A stretch of DNA of 64,000 bases from Cordia subcordata. Taxonomy: Eukaryota > Streptophyta > Magnoliopsida > Boraginales > Cordiaceae. Made by a program: the position numbers and the translations under genes. The notes beneath the pieces were generated by a model. The model searched no databases, had not been told where the DNA came from, and saw only the letters and a program-made list of their open reading frames with translations. Positions 24,104 through 36,030 of this stretch are shown piece after piece. The stretch lies in contig JAPTOF010000008.1 in assembly GCA_028554755.1 (NCBI GenBank), forward strand, positions 14,737,001 to 14,801,000, given 5' to 3'. Position 1 is the first letter of the stretch, and every line of letters begins with the position of its first letter.

Positions 24104-26336
24104 TAATCGTATTCCAAGGTATGAACCCTAGAAATGCCCGCAAGTACACGGATCGTATGTAGTGTAATGTGCAAGTAAGGGATCATTTTTCCATAGGGAG
24201 GATAAACTCATATCAAAACCCTAAAAATTAATGTGCTCCAGAGTCGGTAATACAACTTGAATTATTTTTGAAAATTTAACTAGAAATTACCTAAGTATGA
24301 AACAAATAACAAACAAAGAAATTCTAAACAAATAAGAAATAATGCTATTTCTCAAATCAACCAGAAGGACTAAACAATTAATGAGAAAATAGGGTGACAC
24401 ATACTTGGTTACAGCATCATCACACGATCCCTATCAAGGCTTGAATTGGATTCTAATGGCAATGTTCATGCTCTCAAACTAGGAATCAAAGTAATCGACA
24501 AATTACCCTAGAAACCTTAGTGCGAAACTATCCCTAGGCGGGCCCTCCTAATCATAGCATGGTCCTAATGGTTAACAGGAATTCTTGTTTACTTTTTAAG
24601 ATTTCTATGTAGGATTGATGCCAATCTAACTTAGTGGTTAATTCATTAACTAGATTTGAAGCTAAGAATCACGTTCCTAAGCTTGATTAAACTACGCCAG
24701 TTACCTCTTAACTAGGTTTAAAGTTAAAGGTCTATGCCATAGTCTAAACACTGAATCACAAACCAACGATCAATCTTTTTAGTGAGATGTATGGGCAAGC
24801 TTTGATCCTAATCATTTACACGGATAAAGTTGAAAGAAATTGAGAACCCCAAGTTTTATTATGTACACTAAATCCCATCTCTCTCATGCATTCTAACACA
24901 CTTTATTCATGCATTTAGATTTGATTTGCTCCTACCATCTTGTCTGTAATTAACCCAAAACTCTCGAAAATTTCAGTCCAGCACACTTTGAGTATTTGCT
25001 TTTTAAAGATAGTGATTTTAGCATTTGATATGTAGTTTTCAATAGACCTATTGCAAACCATTCTAAGCACAAAATCTAAAGCAACTACAATTCACAATCT
25101 TTATAGAAATATGTTTCATTCCACTGCAAACCAAGCATGTTTCACCCTGAATAAATCAAATAATCACGATTGCAAGAAGATGCAAACCAGAGTATAGTGT
25201 TTCCCTTTCAGTCGTGCGAAGAAACCTTGGCGAGCTTTTACTTTTAGTCGGCTGTTTGCACTTGCTTCCGTCGTCGATAAAACACAACCAACACAGCTTT
25301 GTGTTTGCTCCTATGGCAGCAAGAGTAATGACTGACCAAGAATATGCACCAAGGGATGATTTCTTTGCTTGTCCTGTTTCTGTCCAGCTCGTCGCACAAA
25401 TAGATGAAGATCCAGTTGCTCTAGTTTCCAGCTTTTCCCAAATGTCCCGAGCGAACACAGAAACAAAGAAAGAGAGCAAGAGTTTTTTTTCCTTCGTCGA
25501 GCTTTTTGATTGGTACTATATGATGGCTGCAGTCCCCCCTTCTGGCCGAGCACACCTCTCCCTTTTAAGAGATCAAAGAAGCCTCTTCAAAAAGCCAACC
25601 ATTTGTTGAAAAATCTTAACAGCCTCATCCTCAAAGAGTCCAGCCCCTTTCTTTCTTCTTTCTCCTTGAATTTGAACATCTCTTGTTGCTATAAACCAGC
25701 TAATACATTGCTGCCTCTCTTTTTCTTTTTTGAATTTGAACCTACAAGTCAAGATAAGATAAGTTGCACATGCATGGCTTCTGGACTGATTTGCTGAATG
25801 GTTTGGTGCTTGGCATGAGAGAGAAGCTTAAGCAATGCAAATATTGTAATATAACGTGCTGCAATTGTAATAACTAATATTGATACATACTAAATTACTA
25901 GTTCCTATTATGATTATATAAACCAATAAAATGCACTAAATTGATATACTAATATCCTACTATATATAATAAGCTAATAAACTACTATATATATTTCTAT
26001 ATTATCCTACATAATTACCTAACCCACTAAAGCAAATTAAATCTAAAATGTAATCTAATACTACACTATTTGAATCCTAGGACATGCATATGCACCAAAA
26101 TTTGCTCAAACTCATCTCTGGCACTCACTCGTCATTCAAGGTACTTAGACTATGCTAAAACACACTTTACGTATTCATAATGGCTCAAATGAACACAAAA
26201 GCATGCAAACCTTATCAAGCAAGCATTATTAACTTAAATGCCCAAAATTCCATGCAATTGGACTTGTAAATCTCTAGAATCCATTTAAAATGCAAGCTAA
26301 TGGCGTCAATATACCCAAAAAAATCAAGGCACATCA
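24104..26336 (-). repeat. Element E 5' LTR
   Basis: On the minus strand it starts TGATGTGCC (26336) and ends CGATTA (24104). It is colinear with the 3' LTR, including the AT-rich stretch at 25840-26000. The CTATC target duplication follows at 26337. Confidence 0.93.
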
Positions 26337-26341
26337 CTATC

Positions 26342-26560
26342 CTTTTGGGGACACCATTTTTAGCGACTACCGATGCAGTGATTCATTGTAAAATAAGGGT
26401 CATTGAGTTTACATTTGGAAATTTGAAGTCAAAGGTTAGGCGCATCGATTCTACTACTAAGGATAGAGCTGGTGATGAGGAGAATTGTTTCTTCATAGAG
26501 TTTGTCGCTTCTAGTGATGATGATTCCCATGATTCTTTCTTTTTTCTTAGAAGATAGAGC
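26342..26560 (+). pseudogene. Element C: protease C-terminus, resumed after E
   Basis: Protease of C continues here: LLGTPFLATTDAVIHC, then FTFGNLKSKV and a DEENCFFIEF tail. This matches the C-terminal half of the protease in E and H. The join with 14466 across element E is what shows where E inserted. Confidence 0.82.
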
Positions 26561-26764
26561 TGTAATTGACATGATCATCGAGCAATTGAATTTGGAGGCT
26601 TTTAGTGAGACTCACTTAGATAGATGTGCTTTCCTTACTAGACACTCTTGATTCCCATGTCAAGAAGTCCTTTGATTCACTCCTAACCCCGAGCGATATT
26701 GGTGAGCTTGATAAGATTATTGCTCTGATTAACTCTAATTAACTCTAACATCTCTCTTTTTGAA

Positions 26765-27199
26765 ATGAATACCTCTTTTATTCTCTCATCCACTCTTAGA
26801 TCCAATGCAACCATTACTATAGATCATTCCTTAGCTGAGAATAGTCCTAAGCTTCCACAGAGTGTGCTTCCTACTTTTTTGAGGTCCACATCTATACCCA
26901 TTGTTTTTGATCCTATAGAGGATAATTCTTCATTTTCCCCATGGATTTCGCTAGAGCTTAGTTTAGCCATTAGTGAGTTCAATTTAAGAGAAGAGATTCG
27001 AATGTTTGACCCAGGTATAGAAGAGTGTGTTGTTGCACCATTTGTTTCAACCTGTCATGTGAGATGCACATTTTTTTACCTATTTCTTTTATTTGAGGAT
27101 GCCCATCATGACCCTACGTACACATTCTTAGGGTGTGAGTTCAAATCTTTGAGGCATCGGATGCATGATGTTGATTGCATTTTTCATTTGTTGCATTAA
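26765..27199 (+). CDS. Unrecognised 144-residue ORF downstream of element C protease
   Basis: This open frame starts MNTSFILSSTLRS and contains PIVFDPIEDNSSFSPWISLE, ISEFNLREEIRMFDPGIEE and CEFKSLRHRMHDVDC. It occupies the place where RT would begin in other Athila elements, but no RT, RNase H or integrase motif is visible in it or up to the 3' LTR. It could be a non-autonomous-element-specific protein, captured host sequence or a fortuitous frame. I cannot assign a function. Confidence 0.4.
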   Translation: MNTSFILSSTLRSNATITIDHSLAENSPKLPQSVLPTFLRSTSIPIVFDPIEDNSSFSPWISLELSLAISEFNLREEIRMFDPGIEECVVAPFVSTCHVRCTFFYLFLLFEDAHHDPTYTFLGCEFKSLRHRMHDVDCIFHLLH

Positions 27200-28301
27200 T
27201 TTGTTGCTTTTCTCTATACGAATTTGCTTATCTAGCTGGTACAAGCCTATGGATATTAATCACTATTAGCCCTAATATTACTGCTTTGCTGGGGGACTAA
27301 AATCTAGTGTTACTAGGTGACACCCTAGAAATTTTGATAGTTAGAGTTTAGTTGATGCGTTCTATCCTTTTGCTTTTCTTAGTACATTTTGTTTTTCATT
27401 TATTTTTCTTTTCATTGTTTTTGTTACCCCATGTCTATTGCTTTCCATACATAAAGCCTTGTCATTTATACTTGCCATTGTGAGCTTTTAATGTTGTGTT
27501 TGTTGATTTCCTTTGTAGATTTTTTGAGCTCAGCGAAAATCGGATGCAAAGGATGTTAATGGACACAATCATCAAAATAGGGCATGCATGATTTGAAGCC
27601 ATACAAGGTTGTATCTATCCATGCTCTACTTGTCCCCTTTTATCTATCCCAACCCCACCTCTCCTATGTGTTTTGTGATGATTCACTAGCTTGTTGTGTG
27701 GTTTTGCTCTATTTGCTTGAGGATAAGCAAAGTTTAGGTTTAGGGGTATGGGAGTTTGGTTCTCTTGCTTTATAGGTTTTGTTAGGGTAGATTACATTAT
27801 TATTTTTGTATAAACGATGAAATTTTTTATTTTTTCGCATATAGAGTCGTTTATCTCTTGTTGATTGGAGTGTTGGCTTTTGTGATTAACTTAATTGATT
27901 GATGGAGATAATTTTGTATTGTGGGAAGTGAATAGAGTGGAGGGAGATCCAAGTCTTAGAGTGAATGCTCTTGAAAGTTGTGAGGAGTAAATGCCTTTAA
28001 AAATACACCTTGTAGTTACCCCATAGCTTGGTTGGAAAGAGAGTTTGAAGAGGAGTTTTGATATGAGTGTCCCTTCTTTGATTAGTTCTTTTTTATGTGA
28101 CAAAGTTTTTCTTTTCTTCTTGTGTAAATGCAATGCAAATAGGTGAAAATTCAAAAATAATGAAAAAGGCGAAAAGGCGCAAAAAGATGAAAAAGATTGA
28201 AAAATCAAAAGAAATTAAAAAATATGAAAAAAAAGCCAAAGGCACCAAAAAGTTCATTGAATAAGTGCTCAAGTGACACAATGTCAACTTAGCACAAGTA
28301 T
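27200..28301 (+). other. Element C 3' non-coding region
   Basis: No gene is seen. It contains GAGGATAAGCAAAGTTTAGG (27716-27735), a box shared with A, and at 27905-28300 a stretch homologous to A at 29963-30330. It joins the 3' LTR without a purine tract. Confidence 0.65.
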
Positions 28302-29962
28302 TGATGTGTTATGCTTTTGTGTGTGTTTGCTTTACATTTCTATATTTGTTTAAGGTGTTCTTGACATTTATTAGGCGTGTTAGTATTGCATTTATACTAT
28401 ACTTATGCATAGTAAGCCACAAATGTCCATAGGAGAGCTTAGAACATAAATGCTACACCAATGTGCACTTGTTTCTTGTGTTAGGTGAAGTTTAGGGCAA
28501 AACTCGGGACTTGAATTGATGATTATTTGATGAAGGAGCCAATCCAATGGTGTTTTGTATGTGAAGGTAGCTTGGAAGGTACATTGGGAAGCGGCCGGGC
28601 AAAAAAAAGACCCATTGAGGTGAAATGGGATTACGAAGAGGAAAATTGCAACATTGTCTAACTAGGTCGGTCAACCTCAACCCTAGGCTGGTTGACTGGC
28701 CAAGTCCCCCGACCACATTAGAATCTTGGTCAATTTGGCCTGGTCGACCTAGCCTAAGGCCAGGCTCCCTATCTAGTCCCTCGACCTAATGCTTTGGCAA
28801 TTATATTTAAGCCATTTTTCAGTACTTTTTGAAGGGAATGGAACCCTATCCTCATACCCATTACACCAAACCCTAATCCCATCACATGCATATCTCACAC
28901 ACTCAATCCCATATCAATTCCATCCATAAACAAGCTTGGATTTGAAGATCAAACAAGGATCTGGAGGGTTTTGAAGTAAGATTTGTAAAGAGCAAGCAAG
29001 GATAATGAGAGAGCTCTATATTCTTCTCTTTATTCTTGTGTATACTATGTTAGATTAGCTATAGATTGGGGATGATTGCTATTACTATAATGGATTAAGG
29101 ATCTAAACACTTGTTTTGAGATATTGATGGTCATTTATACATGCTTTGTTCTTATATATTCTATGGCTTGAAATTGAACATGACAAGGTGTTTGATGAAA
29201 TGCCTATATGAGTTTGCATGTATAATTTGTGCTTAGATGCTAATAGTAGTGTTCTCACCTTAGCCTTAATTCATGCTAATGGCATAAGCCCTACATGTAA
29301 CAACATTTGTGTTGATTAATTATGTTTAATGCCTTTGATATAGTAGATAATCACCTCTAGCATGAAACATGGCTAAAAGGATACCACTATCACTTGCTTG
29401 ACCTAGGACACTCAATCTCTAGTTTGAAACATAACTAAAAGGTTTAGACTCCTTATTAGGAAATTAATCAACATGCAAGGGACATAGAACTAGACCCAAA
29501 AGCCATAGCTAGCTATGATAAACCTATACTTCTAATTGGGCCTAATTAAGGATTGGGTTGCACTAATAGTTACAGGTGGTAAGTCTAGTAGTTTAAGCCT
29601 GCAATTAGAGTAATCAAACCATTACTAGCCTTAAAACAAGGTTAGGTACCCAAATCGATGCCAAATGAGCAATCACCTCTAAGTTCCCCTAAACCCTTGT
29701 AGATTCTCGCTTTCATAGCTTGTTTATACCTCTATTCCCTTTAGTTAATTTTACTTTCCTTTTAGTTTAGTTTAAATTAGAGCTCCAATCAATCCAAAAA
29801 CCCTAAAAAAAAGTAGATAGGACCACGTGTAGCTAGTGTAAGATGCACTTTCACATGGAACTACATATATTCTAGCCTCATTATTGACACGACCCCGCAC
29901 ACGCACATGCTATACTAACACAACCCGTGTGCTTGCAAGTAGTACTTTTAAAGCTTGCATCA
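28302..29962 (+). repeat. Element C 3' LTR
   Basis: A 1661 bp LTR starting TGATGTGTTATG and ending TTGCATCA. U3 holds a cluster of GGTCGACC-like repeats (28660-28800) and a TATA-like ATATTTAAGCC at about 28804. The R/U5 part carries the recurrent TTTAAA-type boxes only weakly. The 5' partner is deleted to 445 bp. Confidence 0.85.
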
Positions 29963-30741
29963 AAGTGAAGAGAGATCCGAGTCTTGGAGGGCATGTACTT
30001 GAAAGTTGTGGGGAGTGAGTGCCTTTAAGAATACCCCTTGTAGCTACCCTATAGCTTGCTTGGAAAGAGGGTTGAGAAAGGGTTGTTGATATGAGTTCCT
30101 CTTCATTCATTGGTTCTTTTTTATGTGCCTAAGCCTTTCTTTTTCGTTTCTCTTTTGTTATGTAATGAAATGCAAAAATGATAAAAATCCAAAAAAATAG
30201 AAAAAGGAAAAAAGGTGCAAAAAGACGAAAAAGTTGAAAAATCGAAAAAAAAGTAAAAAAGAGAAAAAGCCACAGGCACCAAAAAGTTTACTGAATAAGT
30301 GCTCATGTGACACAATGTCATATTAGCACAAGATACTTGCTTCGTTCTTTCATTGTAATGTAAATAAGGCTCTTACGTCATTTTGTAAGCTGTTGTATTT
30401 ATATATTCTTTCTCTCCTTCTCTTGAGGCTATGTGCATGTTAGGGAGGCCATGCTAGTGAAGGGATACGAAATATCAACATCCCGAGTGTGTGCACGAGA
30501 ATCCTAGGCTTGTGATAGTTTAGCAACTCGGGAACTTCCCATGAGGTACAAGGCCCTTTATAAGTAAAGGGAGAATCCAAAGAGGATTGAGGGCCTCTCT
30601 ACAATAAGAATGACCCCTTCATGCTCCTTAGATTCCACTGAGATAGTGAGTCAATCCCTTACGCAACCCTTTTTATTGCCCTTAAGATAAACTTAGGTTT
30701 GGACTTGCTTGGGCACAAGCAAGGAGAAGGTTTGCACGTGT
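29963..30741 (+). other. Element A 3' non-coding region, right part, and purine tract
   Basis: This resumes the sequence broken at 11586. It ends with AAGGAGAAGGTTTGCACGTG (30721-30740), the purine-rich priming tract, directly before the 3' LTR. No coding frame is supported. Confidence 0.7.
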
Positions 30742-31217
30742 TGATATGCTTTGATTTAGTGTGTGTTTATATTGCATTTTCTATATATTTTAGAGGTGTT
30801 ATGTGAATATATAGTGGCACTAGTGTAATACATTAGCTAAAGATAGACTTAAGTGAAGATAATTGTACATGGTTGAGTTTTAAAGATAAACACTACACTA
30901 ATGGCCCCTTTTTGATGAATTAGGAGAGTCTTAGGTCAATGTTGAAGCTTGCAAGATGATGGATGATGAAGACAAAAGGTGTATGGGTCGTAGGAACAAG
31001 TCCAAAGGCAAAGAAGATGATGATTGAAGCAAAAAGGAGGAATTGGTCGACCCCCAGTCAGTTGACCGATAGGGTCAGCCGGCAAATTCAGAAAATAGAA
31101 GAGCTTACCGGCTGAACCTATCTGGTTGGCCAGTAATTCCAAAGAGCCACTTAGAGAACTAGTTGACCCCCTCCAATCTACCAGCTCGCTGGTTGGATCG
31201 ACAGGTAGTGCCGTTAT

Positions 31218-32824
31218 TGTAGGAAATTGTAGAGTCTTTCTTAGGATTTCTCGCATAGGATCAAGCTCTATAAATCAAAATTTTCAAGAGATTTAGAATT
31301 ACCTCATAATTATTGCGTTGAAAACCTTGCCTTGTAGAAGCATCAAGCTCCTTCTCTTTGAACACAATCAAGAATAGTTAGAGGAAGCTAATTTTTTTTT
31401 TGGCTTAGGGTTTTGGGAGAGAATTGTAACAACTGTTAGGTTTTCTCAAAAACTATCATACATAGAAAAGTGAATTCTCTCTATATATAGAAAGATATGG
31501 GCTTTTTTTTAAAACCCATCCCTACAACCCAATAAATTCAACTCTTCGGACTCAAAACTATGGATTTTCAAATCCAAAGTAAAGCCCAAATTAAATTTAT
31601 AAATAATAACCCATGAATTAATTTTGATCCATATATTCAGTGCTAGCTAGACATGGTCAAAAATTAATTCCATGACCCTTAATAATTAATTAAACATTAT
31701 AATATTTAATTCTCAATTAAATATCTATAATGTTAATTACCTTTAATATTATTTGAAAACATTATAATATTTAATTCTCAATTAAACATCTATAATGTTA
31801 AGTACCCATAATATTATTTAATTCATAACTAAATAATATCATGTCTAATTCACAATTCAACACGACCTAGATAATTACAATAAAGCCAATCCTCCAATTA
31901 ATTCTCAACCATATGCGTGACTCTAGAGGTTCAAACTTAAACCAGTAATATAAGGACTATCCTTGTACTATCGATGATACTATCTAGCAACAATTCCTGA
32001 CGTTTGAATAAGCCAAATAGTTGCAAGGCAATATATAATGAACCAGGACACTATGGTTGATTCCCTATGACCCTTGATATTCGGAAATAACCTTAGGGGT
32101 ATGATAAATTGTCAAACCCCTAATTAGCTGTTCCATGTCAAGTCCTAATATCGTCATGACTCATCAAGAGGTAACCACGTGACACATCACGCAGAAAGCT
32201 TTGGCCAAAGTCTTAATGAATTAAGACTAGGCAGAATGTCATTCTCCTAATACCCAGAGTGGTCAATCCCATCTTGACCTACGCATTGACTTCACAACAC
32301 TGCCAATACCTGACAGTCTTTCGTCACTAGATTAGAAATCTGAAGAGTCCGGTACCAAAGTATGGAGAGTAATATGTAAGTCTCTATGGCGGTCTCAGAT
32401 ATAAGGGAATACAATATCCATATGCACCACAAGCTGTCCTTTAACAATAAGGTAAATACCATAGAACGCTCGTAATAAAGTCATATTCAGTGAGCATGTC
32501 TCCATACCTCAACGTGGGCCATACTGGTGTCTCTACACCCCTTGGTCATAAGGATAACTAACTCATGTGGCGCACTATAATCTATGCTTAATAGAATTGA
32601 TGTTCTAGTATCAATTCTATCATTTGGTTACGAACTCGGTTTAAGGATGACTAAGCTATTCTTCATTCAAATAGCCCTATCAGGTCATCCTAAGGACTAT
32701 GTCATAATCTAACAATTAAGGAGAAGACGTACGATATCACGTAAGGCCGAAAGTGAGATGATTCATGTACAAATTAGTACAAAATCTACAATAGACGACT
32801 AACTTTGGGACACCATTTCCAGCA
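31218..32824 (-). mobile_element. Solo LTR, probably Ty1/copia, minus orientation
   Basis: This 1607 bp piece breaks the 3' LTR of A. Its ends are imperfect inverted copies: TGTAGGAAATTG on the left and CCATTTCCAGCA on the right. Minus-strand orientation is suggested by a TATATATAGAGAG box near 31480 followed by an ACCCTAAGCC-rich leader. It has an AT-rich core with repeated TTTAATTCTCAATTAAA. No internal coding region and no clear target duplication were found. The lineage is not assigned. Confidence 0.6.
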
Positions 32825-32832
32825 GCTGCTAC

Positions 32833-34633
32833 TGATCGTAAACCTTTAAAAGTGTTGCTCGCAAGTGCACAGTTCGCAGTAGTATAGCGTATGCGAATGC
32901 GGGCTCGTGTCCACAAGGAGGCTATCTCAATGTATGGCTCTAAGTAAAAGTGTGTCCTATGCTAGCTACATATGGTCCTACCTACATTTTTTAGGGTTTT
33001 GGATTGAACGGAGCTCTAATTTAAACCTAAGCTAAGGGAAAATAAACCTAACTAACGGCAATGGTGGTATAAACAAGCTATGGAAGTGAAGATCTACAAA
33101 GGTTTGGGAGAACTTAGGGGTGATTGCTCCTTTGGAGTAGATTTGGGTTCCTAACCTTATTTTGAGGCTATTGATTGTTCGATTACTCTAATGGTGGGCT
33201 TAGTTTACTACACTTATCACATCTAACTATCGGTGCAACCTTATCCCTAACTAGGCCCAATCAAAAGTATAGGTTTGTCCGAACTAGCTATGGCTTTTGG
33301 GTCTAGATCTAAGTCCCTTGGGTGCTGATTAATGTCCTAGTTGGAAGTCTAACCTTTTAGTGATGTTTCAAACTAGAGATTAAGTCCCCTAGGCCAAGCA
33401 AGTGATAGTGGTACCCTTTTAGCCATATTTCATACTACAAGTGATTACCTACTATATTAAAGGCATGAAAACGCAATTAATCAACACAAATATAGTTGCA
33501 AGTAGGGCTCATACCATTAGCATGGATTAAGGCTAAGGTGAGGCCACTACTATTAGTATCTAAGCACAAATTACACATGCAAACTCATGGAGGCAATTCA
33601 TCAAACACCTTGACATGTTCAATTTCAAGTCATAGAAATGGAAGAACAAAGTATGTATATACAACCATCAAAATCTCAAAAAAAGTGTTAAAATCCTTAA
33701 TACATTACAAAAATTACAATCATCCCTAATATAAAGCTAATCTAACATAGTATAGACAAGAATAAAGAGAAGAATGTAAAGCTCCCTCATTATTCTTGCT
33801 TGCTCTCTACAAATCTTGCTCCAATACCCTACAAATCCTTGTTTAATCTTCAAATCCGAACTTGTTTATGGATGGAATTAATGTGGGATTGAGTGTTTGA
33901 GGTGGGTTTTAAGTGGATTTGGGGTTTAGGGAAATAGGTATATGAAAAGGCTGAAGTTCTCTCTCAAAAGTTGCTAAAAAATGGATTAAATAGAGTTGTC
34001 AATACCCAGGGCTGGGGGACCAGCCGGTCGACCAGCTTTGGGGCTAAGTCAACTGGCCTAAATTGGCCTATTCTGATCTGACCTATCGAGCTAGCCAGTC
34101 AAACAGCCTTGACAGGAGGTTGACTAGTCTTGATAGTAAAATGTTCATATCTTGCTCGTTTTGGCTCCAATTCGCGCACTGTGTTTTTTTTATGGATTCA
34201 TACCACTTTTGGGGGATCTCCTAGCCATATTTTGCACCCTAAAACATGTCTAAAATGTGTCCATATCCTTTGTTGGTTGCAAGCTCTGAATTTAACTCCC
34301 GTTGAGCTTGATTTTGCCTTAATCGCTCCTTCCTTCGCCCTGCCACTTTCAAATGCATCTTCCAAGCCTCATTTAAGTCTCAAACACCTTTGAATTTAAT
34401 CCACATCTCAAACACTACCAATCAAAGTCCAATCATTCTCCGAATCTCACCTAAAACAAGCAAAAAATGCGCATTAGTGTAGCATTTAAGTTGTAACTGC
34501 AACTGTGAACGTGGAAACCCTAATATGCACGAGTATGACATAAATGCTATACTAATACACTAAATGAAGCTCAAAACACCTCAAAATGAGTATATACATG
34601 TATTGCATAAGCACACACAAAACTAACACATTA
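32833..34633 (-). mobile_element. Solo Athila-like LTR with GCTAC target duplication
   Basis: An 1801 bp minus-strand LTR reads TAATGTGTTAG (34633) to TACGATCA (32833). The 5 bp GCTAC stands on both sides (32828-32832 and 34634-34638). There is no primer site or internal region, so it is a product of LTR-LTR recombination. U3 (34000-34130) has GGTCGACC-type repeats, and its start resembles family 1. Confidence 0.9.
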
Positions 34634-36030
34634 GCTACTTATAAATAAGACCAAATTTTCAGCATTTAGGAGAATCCATTCACACACACACTTCATACCC
34701 ACTTTACACACATATCAAACCCTAACTCACCCACCTCACACACACTTTTTTACACACTTCCCACTTGGATTCAAGTTTGGTTGAAGGGATTTAACAACTT
34801 TGGAGTAAGGATTTGCTTAAATTTTGTACATGGATCTCTAGAATGGAAAGAACGTTTCATATTCTCTCTTTCATCCTATTTTATATTATGCTTAAGTATA
34901 CTTGATTAGTTTGATTTGGCTTGTGCAATGGGTTGATTTAACACTCTTATGTTACGGGATTCAAATGGCTTAAAATGTATACGTACTTTATTTTTCTTGT
35001 TCAAAGGCTTTTATTCAATAGATGTCTAGGTGTTTGATAAAATGCCTATATGAGTAGTATGTATATAAATTGAAGTTTATTTGCTACTCAACAACTTTAA
35101 TCCATCTTATAATCTTGTCTATATGTTTATTTGTGGATTGTATGAAGTAGGTATTGCTTTTGTTCATGTCTTTGTGAGTAATATCATGCTTAGTAGTGAA
35201 CATAATTTCAATAATGACTACATGTTGGTACCTAATTGCTATTAATGGTGTAATCTGAGCATGATGATGTTTAGTACTCAAATAGGTCCACGTATTCACA
35301 ACCATAGGATAAAACATGTAGGATTGCGCAATTGGGTCAAATCCCACTATAGTGACCCTAGAATATTAATGCACAACTTAGAACTTGCCCAGATTGAGTT
35401 CTCTTTAGCTTTAAATCCAACTAATAGATGTCCAGGTAGGTTTAATCAACCCTAGCACACTAGGTCTTGGTTTTAAATCCAATCAATGATCTAGATACTA
35501 GGGTAAGTTCGTTCTAGGTCATCTAGGAAGCTTTTTAATCCCTCCTATGGCCCTAGGTCACAAGGACCAAGCTGTAGCTCTAAGAGTGCATACCTAGGGA
35601 TAGACTTGCACCGAGTTTTAGGGATAAATTAAGATACTAAATTGCAACCTAGTTAAGAACATCCCATATTTATGCCATCTCCCATAATCCCATAGCATAA
35701 GAGTCTAGAACCTCTCATTGACAAGCTTAAGTCACCCTAACCTATTCCAATTGTCAATTTCACTCTAGATTAGTTTGTCTCCCTGCTTTCTTTTCCCGAT
35801 TCCCATATTGTAGTTTATTTTCCTTCCCTTGAGCTTGCATTAAATCTAAAAAAGCTCCAAAAATATGGTATAAGTAAGTATCCTTTTAGGCACTTTTTAG
35901 GACACACACACATTGGATCCTCTCCACGAAATAGCCTTTCTTTAGTTCGACACCCATTCTTACACACACTATATTACACCTATCTGTATACTTATAGGTC
36001 TTTAGGGCTTGCACCTCTAGAGAGACATCA

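Larger units (their letters stand above)
14467..26336 (-). mobile_element. Element E: full-length Athila-type retrotransposon
   Basis: This is a complete two-LTR element of 11,870 bp on the minus strand. The 3' LTR is at 14467-16708 and the 5' LTR at 24104-26336. Target duplications CTATC stand at 14462-14466 and 26337-26341. Internal order from the right is primer site, gag, protease, RT, RNase H, integrase, 3' non-coding region and purine tract. It sits inside the protease gene of C. By eye the two LTRs differ at about 20 of the first 155 bases, so the insertion is old. The coding region is broken by stops and frameshifts. Confidence 0.93.
11587..29962 (+). mobile_element. Element C: gag-protease Athila-like element, inserted in A
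   Basis: C has a 5' LTR (11587-12031), a primer site, gag, protease (split by element E), an unrecognised ORF and a 3' LTR (28302-29962). No RT, RNase H or integrase is visible, so it would need enzymes from a relative. Flanks are GAGTA on the left and AAGTG on the right. Both are one base from GAGTG, which restores the host sequence, so a decayed 5 bp target duplication is likely. No purine tract stands before the 3' LTR, so the 3' end of the internal region appears deleted. Confidence 0.75.
30742..36030 (+). mobile_element. Element A 3' LTR, interrupted by two solo LTRs
   Basis: LTR sequence TGATATGCTTTG to GAGACATCA is colinear with the LTR of element G (46693-48571). Host pieces are 30742-31217, 32825-32832 and 34639-36030. 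Without the two insertions the LTR is about 1877 bp, against 1879 bp for G. The right end abuts copia RT sequence at 36031. TATA-like ACTTATAAATAAG lies at the right junction of the second insertion. Confidence 0.85.
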
